From Unio delphinus (Eukaryota > Mollusca > Bivalvia > Unionida > Unionidae): 64,000 nucleotides of DNA. The stretch covers positions 4,353,001-4,417,000 of the forward strand of contig JAQISU010000033.1 in the NCBI GenBank assembly GCA_029339505.1, in the 5' to 3' direction. Under the pieces are notes generated by a model that did no database searches, was not told the origin of the DNA, and saw only the letters and a program-made list of their open reading frames with translations. The translations under genes and the position numbers were made by a program. Positions 48,076 to 60,539 of this stretch are shown here, in pieces (the stretch's first letter is position 1; every line of letters starts with the position of its first letter).

Positions 48076-48839
48076 TATAGCTATAAAAGCATAAGCACAT
48101 GTACGTTTGAACTCTTCTGTGGAATGATGAAAATACATCGTGTGCAAGCTGAAATACTAATACAGGGTTCTAAGAATTATACAAGAATCTAAGATTTCTT
48201 CACAATGGTGTTTTATTGCTAAAACTTTCTGGTATGGATCAATTTATACGATCCGCATAAAATGGGCATATTAAAAGAAAGTAATATTCATATTACAGGT
48301 GGCTTTTATTACATAACATGCATATATGTTGAGAGGGATGCCATTATGCAGTTTGTACTCAATAGGCAAATTATGAGCGCTACAGCGTAGTTTGCTAATG
48401 GATTTTGTAGATAGATATACGAATCAATGATAATATAAAATTGATAAGAAAAAGTATTATAACATTTATTAAAGTAATATGCTTAATCCGATGTTTGACG
48501 TCTAGTCCTCGGTGAAATTGTTTTTAAGACAATTTCTGAAATTGAGCAAAAATGGTTTTAGTCTCCAACATCCTGTGCTCACCAAACATAACCAATTCCA
48601 TATCTGACTAGCATGTCTTTAACTTGGTAATTCATTTGAGTTACCTAAGTCACTCATGTTTTCATCATAAAATATCATTGTCTAGGACATCTACTATGCT
48701 ATATTCTGATCAATCTAATAAACTACTTAATACATTTGCAATAATGAGTAAAGCACATAGCTAATATTCCACATTCTCCTCGCAGTCAAACTGAGTATTT
48801 ATGTCTCAGAAGGTTTACAAATCTTGTACAGACCTTAAA

Positions 48840-49105
48840 ATTTATATATAAGTCTATGTTGATCCTTATAAAAGTCCACGCCAGTAGAAATAATTATTAA
48901 AACTAGATCGAAATTCTGAAAGCTCATATTGGAACAAAGTAAAGAAACTCTTTATTCTTTTTTTTCCCATTCCATATGTACTTGTCAAATCTTTGACTAG
49001 AATTCATTTCTACTTATATGTGCATATTTTGTATATCTAAAAGTGGAAAAGTGAATTCACACATGATAGCCAAGCGTACAGATTCACTCCTAGAACCAAG
49101 TAACA
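48840..49105 (+). mobile_element. probable 5' LTR end of a Ty3/gypsy element
   Basis: Directly upstream of a primer binding site. The segment aagtccacgccagtagaaa near 48872 recurs at 52950-52968 together with the preceding tttatata(ta)agtct, consistent with a diverged second LTR. The LTR ends ...aagtaaca at 49105; its left border was not fixed. Confidence 0.45.
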
Positions 49106-49106
49106 A

Positions 49107-49124
49107 TGGTGTCAGAAGTGGGAT
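49107..49124 (+). promoter_or_regulatory. retroelement primer binding site (tRNA-Leu type)
   Basis: tggtgtcagaagtgggat is complementary, with one mismatch, to the 3' end of a leucine tRNA. It immediately follows the LTR end and precedes gag by about 250 bp. Confidence 0.75.
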
Positions 49125-49372
49125 CTTTGGATTAAGTGAATCGTCATCATCTTGATTGTGAAGTCTACATTTATTGTTTATATTTGAGTGTGAACTTCTT
49201 GACAAAATAATTTTCAAGTAGTGTTTTTTTTTTTTAATTTGCTTGGCCGGTTGGTCCACTATTAACCCATTCAAAGTATTGTTTTGGTAGCCTTTATCGG
49301 GAAGATAAGGTTAGTCTAGTTCTTAATATTATATTTGTGATATTTCTAGTAGTCATGTAATCCCTTAAGGAC

Positions 49373-50275
49373 ATGGTTGCCTTAGGCAAAGAATTTGGGT
49401 ATGAGGGAGAAAGTTTAAGGAAATTTATTCAGGAAGAACAGGCTAGGGAGAGAGATCTAAGATTAAAGGAGAGGGAAACCGAAAGGGAAAAAGCAGAGCT
49501 AGAAAGGGAAGCAGAAGAAAGGAGAATGGTTTTTGAAAAAGAAAATAATAGAACTAGAAAAACAGGCCGAAAGGGAAAGGATAGAATTAGAGAAGGGTAA
49601 GATAGAACTTGAAAAACAGGCCGAAAAGGAAAGGATAGAAAAAGGGAAGCAGAGAGGGAGAAGATAGAACTGCTTAAATAAGTAGAATATAGAAAGATAG
49701 AAAGGGAAAGACAAGCAAAGTTAGAAGCTTTAGAAATAGAAAAAAGATGAAAACAATGAGATCATGAACGTAATGTAGAATTAGCAACAGCTAGAAAAGG
49801 AGAACACAATTCTGCCTCTATCAAATTAAAGGTTCCTAAATTACCCCCCTTTGACGATGAAAAAGATAACATAGATAGTTGTTTTCATCGGTTTGAGCGA
49901 TATACCGAGAACCAGAAGTGGAGTCGAAATGACTGGGCACTGCATCTTAGTGCATTATTAAAAGGTAAAGCACTGGATGTGTACTCACGACTTCCTAGAG
50001 ACGATTTGTTTAATTACGACGTCTTAAAGGAAGCACTTCTAAAAAGGTACGATGTCACTGAACAGGGCTTCCGTAAAAAGTTCAGGTATAGCAAGCCCGA
50101 GAAGGGAGAAACCTTTGGTTAGTTCAGCGTTAGAATAACGAAATATTTTCAGCGATGGATTGAATGCGGCAAAGTGGTGAAAACGTTCGAAGGGTTGACT
50201 GATTTCTTGCTCAGAGATCAATTGTTGAACACAGTTGGTCGGGAACTGAGTCAATGTTACTTACGTAAGAAATGA
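49373..50275 (+). pseudogene. Ty3/gypsy gag, frameshifted
   Basis: Structural polyprotein of an LTR retrotransposon. The frame starts at ATG 49373 with GKEFGYEGESLRKFIQEEQ and runs into a highly charged coiled-coil (Glu/Arg/Lys repeats) with frame breaks at about 49600-49750. From 49840 a capsid-like region follows: LPPFDDE, then HRFERYTENQKWSRNDWALH, SALLKGKALDVYSRL, LLKRYDVTEQGFRKKFR, ending LLRDQLLNTVGRELSQ. One internal stop interrupts it near 50120. The zinc knuckle is absent because the sequence passes abruptly into polymerase sequence at about 50281. Confidence 0.8.
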
Positions 50276-50280
50276 GGTCA

Positions 50281-50440
50281 TAGGGTCAGTGGTTCAGGTC
50301 AGTTAAAACCTAACCCCAAGCAAGTGGAAGCGATTAGAAACGCACCGAAGCCAGACAACACAACGTAAGTTCGTTCATTTCTAGGTCTAGTAGGATTTTA
50401 TAGAAAGTTTATACCAAACTTTACAGCCACAGAATTAGAA
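50281..50440 (+). pseudogene. gypsy RT/RNase H connection fragment
   Basis: KPNPKQVEAIRNAPKPDNTT, a stop, then VRSFLGLVGFYRKFIPNFTA is the hallmark boundary between the reverse transcriptase thumb and RNase H in Ty3/gypsy elements. Protease and the whole RT palm are missing between this and gag, so an internal deletion joined the two. Confidence 0.85.
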
Positions 50441-50790
50441 AGAAAGAAAAAAACTTTTGTTTTGCCTGAGAAATATTTAATTATTTGTGTTGTGCACGCT
50501 TATAGCGCTGTCTGGAATGAACAGGTGTTTTTTCCAGACGAGCGACGGAACAAACATGTATCGCCCCGCCGAAACTACTGGCGGCTACAAACATCATTAT
50601 CACGATATGCACGGGTATTTTACCGTTAATATTACTCACTGTCCATTGAATTAAACAAGATTAAGGTATAATCGAGGCAGTGATCAATTGGATGTAGTGA
50701 GAAGAGCACTTACAATTACATCTTACAACATACAAGTAAAAATACAAAATACACACACAATAGACAAACGACTCTGGCAAAGTCAATTGG

Positions 50791-51001
50791 GTTAACATTT
50801 AATAAATCTTATACTAATAAAGGAAAGGAAATTGGCCCTGGAACTAAATAGTTCTATGGGAAAAGAGTACGATCCTAAGTTTAGGGATGAGATTGTAAAG
50901 AAATCAGCATTCTCTTGAGCTCTAGAGGAGAATATATATCACAAGTTAGCTCTTACTTGTGATGGAGAGTATTATCAGTCTGAATTCCTAAGTGGGTAAA
51001 T
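50791..51001 (+). pseudogene. unrecognised coding-like fragment with one internal stop
   Basis: The frame reads ERKLALELNSSMGKEYDPKF, then RDEIVKKSAFS, TGA, then ALEENIYHKLALTCDGEYYQ and SEFLSG before a stop. The composition looks coding, but no family is recognised. It follows the gypsy remnant and could be part of it or of another element. Confidence 0.35.
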
Positions 51002-51464
51002 AAAACTTTGATACATTTGATGAACAAAACAATGATTAACCTTCATCAAAATTATATATTAAATTCTAAAATAATAAACATAAAAATAAACACTATTCCT
51101 TACACTCATGGGTGGACAGGGATAACATTACACCATCTTAGACACTTTTGACTAACCGAAGGTGTTCCTGAATCAACTCAAACCAGCTATATGTGCTGAG
51201 GAGAGTACCGAGGATCAACACCCCCCCCCCCAGTATTTTCACGTATTTCTAAAAGCCATAGGGGTGAGTGTTAAATTTATTTGATTTGATATGTGAAGTT
51301 AATTGTGTTTCTATTGTAATATCGTGTAATAATTCATTTATTACAACGCATATTTGAAACGTTGTGAGCTGTGAATTTCAAGTTTTTTTTATTTATTATA
51401 GAGTTTAATGTATTAGTATTTTCCAGAAATCATTATTATTACCAGTTTGGTTTTATTGTAGCTT

Positions 51465-51560
51465 ACAAGATTACAAGGTTACAAGATTACGAGGTTACAA
51501 GGTTACATGGTGGTTACAAGGTTACGAGGTGGTTACGACGTTACGTGGTTGCGAGGTGAT
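51465..51560. repeat. degenerate ggttacaa-type tandem repeat
   Basis: Repeated (a/g)aggttacaagattac and gtggttac motifs over about 95 bp. Confidence 0.8.
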
Positions 51561-52919
51561 GTAATGAGCCATCTAGATGTCTATATGTATGTACGTATGT
51601 CTGTACATGTGGTGAAGCCACGACTGTAGACATAGCTAATACAAGAGTGCTGTATGCTGTCTGTACGTGTATACTATGACTGACTGTACATGTAATGGAT
51701 CAATGAAGGGTGTGAACAGCCGTTACAAGAGTGTCTCAACCCGAAGAACGTGGTGAAACTGCGGTTTATCGGTGGATGAATAGTGCGACAGTACAAGGAT
51801 CAAGAAGCATGTGTTTATTCCAATAGTTGTTTAAATTGGTATATTTGTATTTGCATAAGATTATTTTGAATCTTAGATGAATTCCAGGAGATTTGTGAAT
51901 CCTATTGATAGTGCAGAACAATTTTAACGTATTTGAAAACTTGATATTGTTTGAATCCCAAGCCTTGTCTATACGTGTAACTATATGATTATTTAGTGTG
52001 TACTATTATTTGAAATTTAGGTTTCCTTAAGCTGTATATCAGAGAGATATATATTAATGGTTTATTATCAATGTGTGATAGTATAGAGTGATTGAATCAA
52101 GTGTATATTGAGAGTGTGTGAGAATCATTGTATTTTTACATCATACATTTTGCTTTATTTTTTTAAGTTAATACATTTGTATCTTTCACGCATTGTGTTT
52201 GAATTATTAATTTGATCCAATATCCACTCGGTTACAATTCTGTTACAATGGTTACAAGTTACCCTTTCCAGCTCGAGCTTGACCCCCGGATGCTGAATGA
52301 GATTATTAAAACTGATCTCCAGAGTACCCACGTTCATGTAGGTGTATCCCATGGCTAGAAATCTTTATGGTTGATACCACAAACCTACGTATTAAGGGAC
52401 AGACGGGCGTGATTACATAATCCTCGACTTTTCTCATAACAGCGCTGAGATAACCTTTCTTTTCCGCACCATTCTCACAAATAAATTCATGACTTGTACC
52501 CAGATGGATATCATGGTTTTTAAATTAATCTCTCCGCAGACCTACTTACTAACACTACTTAATACTCTTGTCCTAATACCAATACAGAGTGACGTTAATC
52601 TTGTTTGTGTATTACATGCTTTTATTTGTCACAATGTGACCTGTATGGGCATAGCCAATAACATAACTAATAAGAAACGTTTGCGCGTTCTTTCTTTCAT
52701 ATTTAATCTATGCCGCTACTTCCGGTCATTTCTAGTTACATAATCAGTTTATAAAAGTATCTAAATACACACATTAACTGTACTGCATAGAGGAATTTGT
52801 TTTCATCAACAAAAGGGACTTGGGTATTATGTTGTCAAGGAGTGAAGTCATAGTTATCGTCAAGATAAGGGACATACATATTGCGTTGTCAAGGAGTGTA
52901 TATGTATATATATATTAAT

Positions 52920-52968
52920 GTTTATATAAGTCTTTGTGGATCTATAATGAAGTCCACGCCAGTAGAAA
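52920..52968 (+). mobile_element. short match to the gypsy 5' LTR
   Basis: tttatataagtctttgtgga and aagtccacgccagtagaaa match 48845-48892. If this is the 3' LTR, the element spanned at least 48.8-53.0 kb; flanking portions are too diverged to align by eye. Confidence 0.45.
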
Positions 52969-52969
52969 G

Positions 52970-54240
52970 CTTTTTTCAGATTGCTGGCTATTTTTAGACT
53001 CCTGGTAAATCCAGGCTACTACACAGTTGTAGTTTTGTACTGCTCGTTCTAGTTCAACAAGTGCTAAAATTTCGTACGAAACCAAATATAATAATATCGT
53101 TGAGATTTGAATGTGTTGGGCAGTAAAATGTATATTATACCTATGAACAAAATAAACACAAAGAATATATGGACTCTGAACTTTATTGCATACAAAGGAA
53201 GATAACTTTGTTTTTGACAACCATAATTTCGTATACAGTATTGTTTCCCAAAAATTATTTATTTAAACTATTGTTTCATTAAATATGAATTGATTATTCA
53301 CTCGTTGCAAAACTACTTGTTCACACATACATGATAATAAGTTAAAAATGGTATACATATGTCTGTCTGTCTGTCTGTATGTATGTATGATTGTTATAAT
53401 TTCTATCTCTTTTGTCATACCACACCAAAGAAAGCGACACATAATTGTTTAATACTTTAACAATAGATGGGATACAAATTATTCCAAGGTAGAAATTTTC
53501 AGAAAATGTTACACTTAATTTGGTTAAAAATGTAGTCGGCATAATGTGGGACAGGATAAAAAACTGACAGTTGATTGACATAAGAAAGATAATAACTGTT
53601 AGAATGTTTCTATTAACTGATTTTACAACAAAGCCATCATTACTACAGTTAGATCTTGTACAGCAAGTACATTATACGCCAGCTTCATTTTAGTACATCA
53701 GATATATCTAATAAAACTATATTCAGTACAAGCTATGATTTACGAATTCTTAAACATAGATACAAACAAATACTAGTCAGAGTCTGAATGTACATGTGCC
53801 AGGTATCACCGAAACATGAAGGTCATACGCGATCCAAGGTTAAAGTGAAGCCGGAGATTGTGAGTCGTGCTATTAAGCGCTGTAGTGGACTTTAGCGGAT
53901 CCAATGAGAAAGTTGGAGTTGAAATTTCGATGTCGTAATCATGTTAATGATATTAACAATAGAGAGCTTTTATAGAATTTCTATCAGTTTATTTAGATAT
54001 CAGGTAGATATATTCGAGAAGGGATTCACTGATGTCTCTTCAGTTGGTCTCGAAGACTTGTTGGTTGATCTGTATGCCCATGAACGCCGGACATAGGTTA
54101 GTGGGGGAAATTTTCAAAGCTGTTCTGTTGGAAATAGACCCAAAAGGAAATATATGACTGCTGGCGAGATATCCTGAAAGAACTCTGCATCATTACTGAA
54201 ACTCTCAATGATGTTTACACGACCCTGATTCCAAGTAATA
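52970..54240. other. no recognisable gene
   Basis: AT-rich, including a short (GTCT)n/(GTAT)n run at 53359-53388. No coding support. Confidence 0.35.
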
Positions 54241-54254
54241 GAAAAGTTGTACAT

Positions 54255-54450
54255 ATGCTTTAGATTTCAGAGTCTCTGAATGGCCAAACTAATGAAGTTT
54301 CAAAATATCTGATTAGATAAATTAGAGAACTTGATTAGCGTCTTTTCCTTCGCTTCTGCACCGGGTTAGACCTCATTATAGTGCCCAGAATGGATATAAC
54401 ATTTGTTAATATGATTTTCGTATTTGCTGATCTCGAGCAATATTTTGTGC
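54255..54450 (+). pseudogene. possible HECT-domain-like fragment
   Basis: The plus-strand reading EVSKYLIR...IRELD...RLFLRFCTG and then PRMDITFV resembles the C-terminal lobe of HECT-type sequences (LRFVTGS region) found in many animal genes and some transposons. Stops interrupt it and the catalytic Cys region is not visible. Recognition is tentative. Confidence 0.3.
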
Positions 54451-54546
54451 ATTTATGTAAATAAACGTAAATGGCCTACTTTCATAGTATATCTTCTTAG
54501 CCAGGTTAATAGTTGTAAATAATTGTTATAGTCGTTGCTTTTCAGT

Positions 54547-54618
54547 TTTTTGCTGCGGCCCTCGGCTTCAAGAACAATAGTTCAGTGGTCCATGGTGTCA
54601 AAAAGGTTGGACAGCACT
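54547..54618. mobile_element. hAT-like right terminus
   Basis: The segment ends ggttggacagcactg, whose inverse CAGTGCTGTCCAACC is a hAT-style terminus, preceded by a gtggtccatgg...ctgcggccctcgg pattern. The matching left end was not located. Confidence 0.4.
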
Positions 54619-54619
54619 G

Positions 54620-55977
<1,358 letters not shown>

Positions 55978-55979
55978 AA

Positions 55980-57650
55980 AAGACAGAAACACGAGAATTT
56001 GTTGGCATTAAAACAACCATTCGAACCATTTGTGTAAACATCATTGGCGCATAGATTTCTCCCGACCCATGGTAACTAGGCCTAGATTCGTAGCTTAGAA
56101 CTGTTTGTAGCCCCACCCTAAAAGTATATACACATAACTGGTATTACAAGGTTTCTTGGGCCTTTCTCTAAAACCCGATGCCCCTCCACGTCATAGCTTA
56201 CAAACTAAAGAGATTTCTCAGAGGAAATGCTGTGGCACAATGATTGAGACGTTGAATATGTGAACAGAAAGTTGTGGTTTCGATTTATATCATCTAATCA
56301 GCATGGATGGACTACTGTAATGTTCAGGAATGTTTTGTTAGGTAAACGGGTTTAAATGCTATTAAAAAATAAATGTAAAAGTGTTTTGGGAGAAAAGCAT
56401 ATTTAGTTAATTGTTTTTTTCTTTTCTTAATAAAGCTAAAACTACCAAAACAGGGTTTTAAAAGTAATGCAGTTGAATATATTATATGACGTGAAATAAT
56501 CCTTAATAATGCTCTAACATTAGAACGACAAAATTTTCAGGCACATTAATATCTTAGTCCTTGTTTAATGAAACATTAAACTTCCTTTTTAATTAAAAAA
56601 ATAAGGAATTTCAAATGCAGCAAAGGTTTTATCCAGACTGCTTTGCACATAAATAAATTGATAAATTCAAAGCTTGGAAATTACATTTCTTTTGTGTGCA
56701 TGCAATTAAATATGAAAATAATCTAGATACCTTTATTGGCGTACATCAGAAACACTCAAGGATAGAATAATTTTGTCAAACCTGCATTGATTTATTTTGC
56801 TACTATTAAAGTCCCACAGAGCATTTTTCCTACAGCATCCACAGTTTTCAATATCTGACTGGATCATGTACAGGATGGCCTCATTAACATGCATTTAACA
56901 TGTATTTATGTCGCTTATAATCCAACTTGCCTGAAATATTGATGATATAGGCTATAACGAGATGTCCAGTCAAAATCTATTACAAACACGTTGCCTATAA
57001 GGTATTCAGAAGCTCGGGCAATCAGACCGAAGAGCAACTAGGTGATATGTGTCACTGCTTCTAATAAATGTCAAACACTTCAGGGAACTTTATGATCTTA
57101 ACTTGCACGCCAAGTATAACCCAAACCCCAATCAAAAATGAAACTTTTAGAGGGTTGATAAATAGGTCTTCGAGGTCGGATTAACGATAGACGACTGCGC
57201 AATCACGAATGAAAAATGACGCTTTGACATGTTATAAGTTCACATGACATTTTGCCAGTGAGAGCATCACAAACTTGTTGACAATCAACATCTCAATTAA
57301 AATCAGGAGTTCACGAAATACTGAAATTATCCCCTCACTCCGTGCGGAAAGAAAACTGTATTATCAGTCTACATACACCAAACCCGTGAACTGTTGGTGG
57401 TATGAAAACTGATGAGGAGAAACCTGTTATCATGCATAGAGTAGAGTAAAATTTATGTATAGAACAGACACTTCGGGTTTTCTAAGTTTACTTAAATACA
57501 ATTAGTAATTCAATAAACTGTTTTGCTGAGGATGTTGAGTGACGGGCTATTAAGAACAATTCTATTGATTCAGACTTTTTTCTTACATAATCATTTTTAC
57601 ATAACCATTTTGGTTAATGGTTTATATTTAGGGAACGTCGTCATTTGTGA
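55980..57650. other. no recognisable gene
   Basis: AT-rich without coding support. Confidence 0.35.
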
Positions 57651-57966
57651 TTAGACCACATAGGTGTGACGTTTGTGTCACTCGAGGTCGAGTGATCTTC
57701 TTAAAGGCGGGGGTAATGTAATAAATAATTAGCAAGTACTAGGAGAAAACGTCACACAGTAAAGTGTTAGTGAGTTTCCATGCTGCCTTTGTTGACTAGT
57801 AGTGATGTCAGGTCAAACCGAATGAATTTCCCTGTCTTAACGTAGTTCATTTTAGAATGTAGTGATGTACATTGATGGCGTGACTGCAGTGGCAGGATTT
57901 ACGGTAGGAAACCGGTAAATTACTCATAGATACCGTTTATGTCACCAGGGTGGCAAATGTGGTGCA

Positions 57967-59340
57967 GTTATATGGCGAAATGTGCATGGAAAGCATACAT
58001 TGATTTACCTAAGGGTGCGGAGTTAAAATAGTTCCCTGTTAAGGGGAAAGTTGCATAGTTTTTACGGCGTGAGCTTCTGGCGGTACGGATACCTGTGTAA
58101 GAAAAACCATTAAGATGTGTGATTTATAGATATTTGCCAGGTCAGAGACGTGTGGTCTTGTATAGATTAAAGCTAAACTTATGTATTGAACGGACACGTC
58201 GGGCTTTTTAATTACAACTTAAGTTGTATGGAAGTCCTTGGCAATTTGGGATAAACGTATGTCTTCTAGCGGGAATCGCGCACGGGTTGACAACCTCTCG
58301 GTCAAGTAAAGACCTCTAGCTTGTAACAAGGACGAGTTCTTGTAAAGGTCGGGTTTTCTACTAATCCACGCGTTGGCAAAATACGGCCCGCAAGCCAGAT
58401 GTAGCCTGCGATCTAGTTTTATCAGCTAATTTATATCATAGGATGTGGCTTTATAAATCACCAATCCAGCCTGCGCCATGAAGGTAGTTGCTCTTGCTTG
58501 TTCTAATCCATCGGTTGTAGGAAGCAAGCGCACTTTTATGTCAGGTTTTCTCACGTTGTGCTATAAATTCTCACTCACGATACCCTGGTCATTAACTATC
58601 ATAGACTGTATTTCCTCATTAACTTGATAATGAATTTGTACTAATGGTTCCTTTCAGTTTGACAGTATAAACTTGTATTAAACTGCATATATTCTTGTGT
58701 GATAACGTTACATTACGTTATCGCATGCAAATAATTATTCCTCAAGTTTCCTTGGTTTTAAACCTGTGGAAATAAAGTTGACTACTAGGGCTTATAATAC
58801 GGAGACTACGAAGTGATTCCAAATGCCGTGAACAAAATATGGATCCATAGGCTAGACATACATAGTTGTTCACTCACATAATGTAAACGACAGCCTATTA
58901 CCTTTTTAATCTGAATTTTTATAGTTTCCAAATAAAGTTCTGCATGAATAATACGACTACGATATCACGAGTATTCAAGAAAGGCCAGATTACATTTCAG
59001 CTGCGATAGCTGATATTACCAAAGATATCCTGCAGGAGAGCTAATCGCAATTTTGCTTGGACTACTTGTAAGATTACGTACACTTATATTTCTCGAGTGA
59101 AAGGCTACGACAAAACAATCACGTGTGCTTTACACACATTGCATCTAAATTAGATTCAGAGTCAAGAAAATCTATATGAATATAATCTACGTCTGTATGG
59201 CCACAGAAGGGAAATTAAGATCTGATCAAATTAATCTAGTTTCTCTTTCGTAAGCTGGGGTCTATCAAAGTAACCTCTGGTTATTTCTGAAGACGTGAAA
59301 GATCTGGTGTCGAACCTCTCTTCCACCCTTTGATAGAGAA
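57967..59340. repeat. 1.35-kb direct duplication, left copy
   Basis: Collinear and highly similar to 62683-64000, starting at tgtgg(t/a)gcagttatat and continuing to the window end in the right copy. Differences include about 60 bp present only here (58275-58335) and about 18 bp present only in the right copy near 63203. A minus-strand frame PVPSRKLEFLYQ / FTSSEITRGYFDRPQL lies near its right end (59225-59360). Confidence 0.9.
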
Positions 59341-60030
59341 ATTCAAGTTTTCTTGAGGGAACTGGCTCAATCCCTCCTTAAATGCCATACATAATAATGC
59401 TGAGAATTACCTCAACTATTATTGTTTCGTTGGAGGACGATGTGGCATGGGTAATGGAAATTCCTCATCTATTTTACTTTGTACTATTTTATACAGATCA
59501 TGCACGTTTTTTTTCCTAACTTCAATAAGCTTATCCTAAGATGATATAAGATGCTTTCTTAAATTTTATTTATTTTATCGCTAGCTTCTGCTGAGTTTTC
59601 AAAGTTATCTTTAGGTATTTTTACTCCAGTGAAGTAACCTATCTGAAACAAAGGCATGTTGAGATCAATTGGCTGCTGATAGGCAATATAATCCATTGCA
59701 GCAAAATCTATGTTTGCGCCATAATATGTTGATCAAAGTACTTGATGATATGATAGTATACTTCTACAATCATATTAGGTCCTTCGTGTACATGATATTG
59801 CATTTGCTCTGGCTGTTCTAGTTGAGAAAGTGATTTTATGAAATATCTGTCACTGATACTTTTAGGATATTGTAATGCACATGCGTCGTCTCTGTCTCGG
59901 GTAGAACAATTATTTTCTGGACAAATTGTGGTTCACTTGGAGCGCCAGCAAAGCTTCCTAGTGATGTCAATGTTGCAGATGTTCATTTCTTAAGTATACC
60001 AATACGACTATCAAATCTGGATCAATAATA
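59225..60030 (-). pseudogene. broken coding-like frame next to the Polinton-like polymerase
   Basis: Minus-strand open pieces, high to low: FDSRIGILK and GAPSEPQ...VLPETETTHVH (60010-59880), SISDRYFIKSLSQLEQPEQ (59860-59800), DFAAMDYIAYQQPIDLNMPL...IGYFTGVKIP (59720-59620), HDLYKIVQSKIDEEFPLPMP (59505-59450) and EFLYQRVEERFDTRSFTSSE (59340-59280). At least three frame breaks separate them. The first piece is related to 42490-42620 on the same strand. Opposite to and abutting the polymerase at 60076, it may be another gene of the same element, but the product is unidentified. Confidence 0.45.
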
Positions 60031-60075
60031 AAATATATTACGTATTTAGACACATATAATTTGGATATTTAGGCC

Positions 60076-60530
60076 TTGTCGCAGAGGTTTCCTGTGGGCA
60101 ATTTGACAAGACGTCTTATATCAATATCAATACAGAAAAGCAGCGACAAGACAAACTTGAGTTACATTTTTGTCACACTAATAAACAATTGGACCTTTTG
60201 GAAAACAATGGAGAATATTAGAAAATGCGTGAACATAGAGCTAGTAAAGGACGTTGCTGGAAGTCACAAGCTAGCAGCAGGTTTGCCTTCGTCTCAGTGA
60301 AGATATCTGACAAGAATATAGTGGTCATTCATTGCTTAAAAGCCAACCCAAAGTTAAACGAGCCTCTTGGCCGTGCTCGAGATCTCTGTGCTTCTTATGT
60401 TATGACTTTCATTACAGTACGAAATAAGGCGACAAAGCCAGCACGCTGCTCATGGACACGGGCATGCTGCTTTATGAATTACGAACTGAGATGTTTATGT
60501 GGACATATTTGTCATGCGGGACACGTTTAA
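60076..60530 (+). pseudogene. decayed Polinton/Maverick-type DNA polymerase B fragment
   Basis: Protein-primed family B polymerases replicate Polintons and related viruses. The frame around 60178-60300 contains LINNWTFWKTMENIRKCVNI, matching the conserved NN...F.KTMEN motif. After a frameshift near 60290 comes NIVVIHCLKANPKLNEPL, then, in another frame, YDFHY (60401-60415) and MDTGM (60452-60466), the latter where a DTDS catalytic box is expected. The second catalytic Asp is thus replaced by Gly, and a TAA lies between the last two motifs. Only the palm region is present; exonuclease and N-terminal parts are absent. No integrase, ATPase or capsid gene could be firmly identified nearby. Confidence 0.75.
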
Positions 60531-60539
60531 GTTCTATGT

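Noticed and set aside
51269..52248. Candidate ~1-kb solo LTR (TGTTAAA...TGTTACA)
   Set aside because: No flanking duplication, no second copy in the window and no convincing primer binding site next to it.
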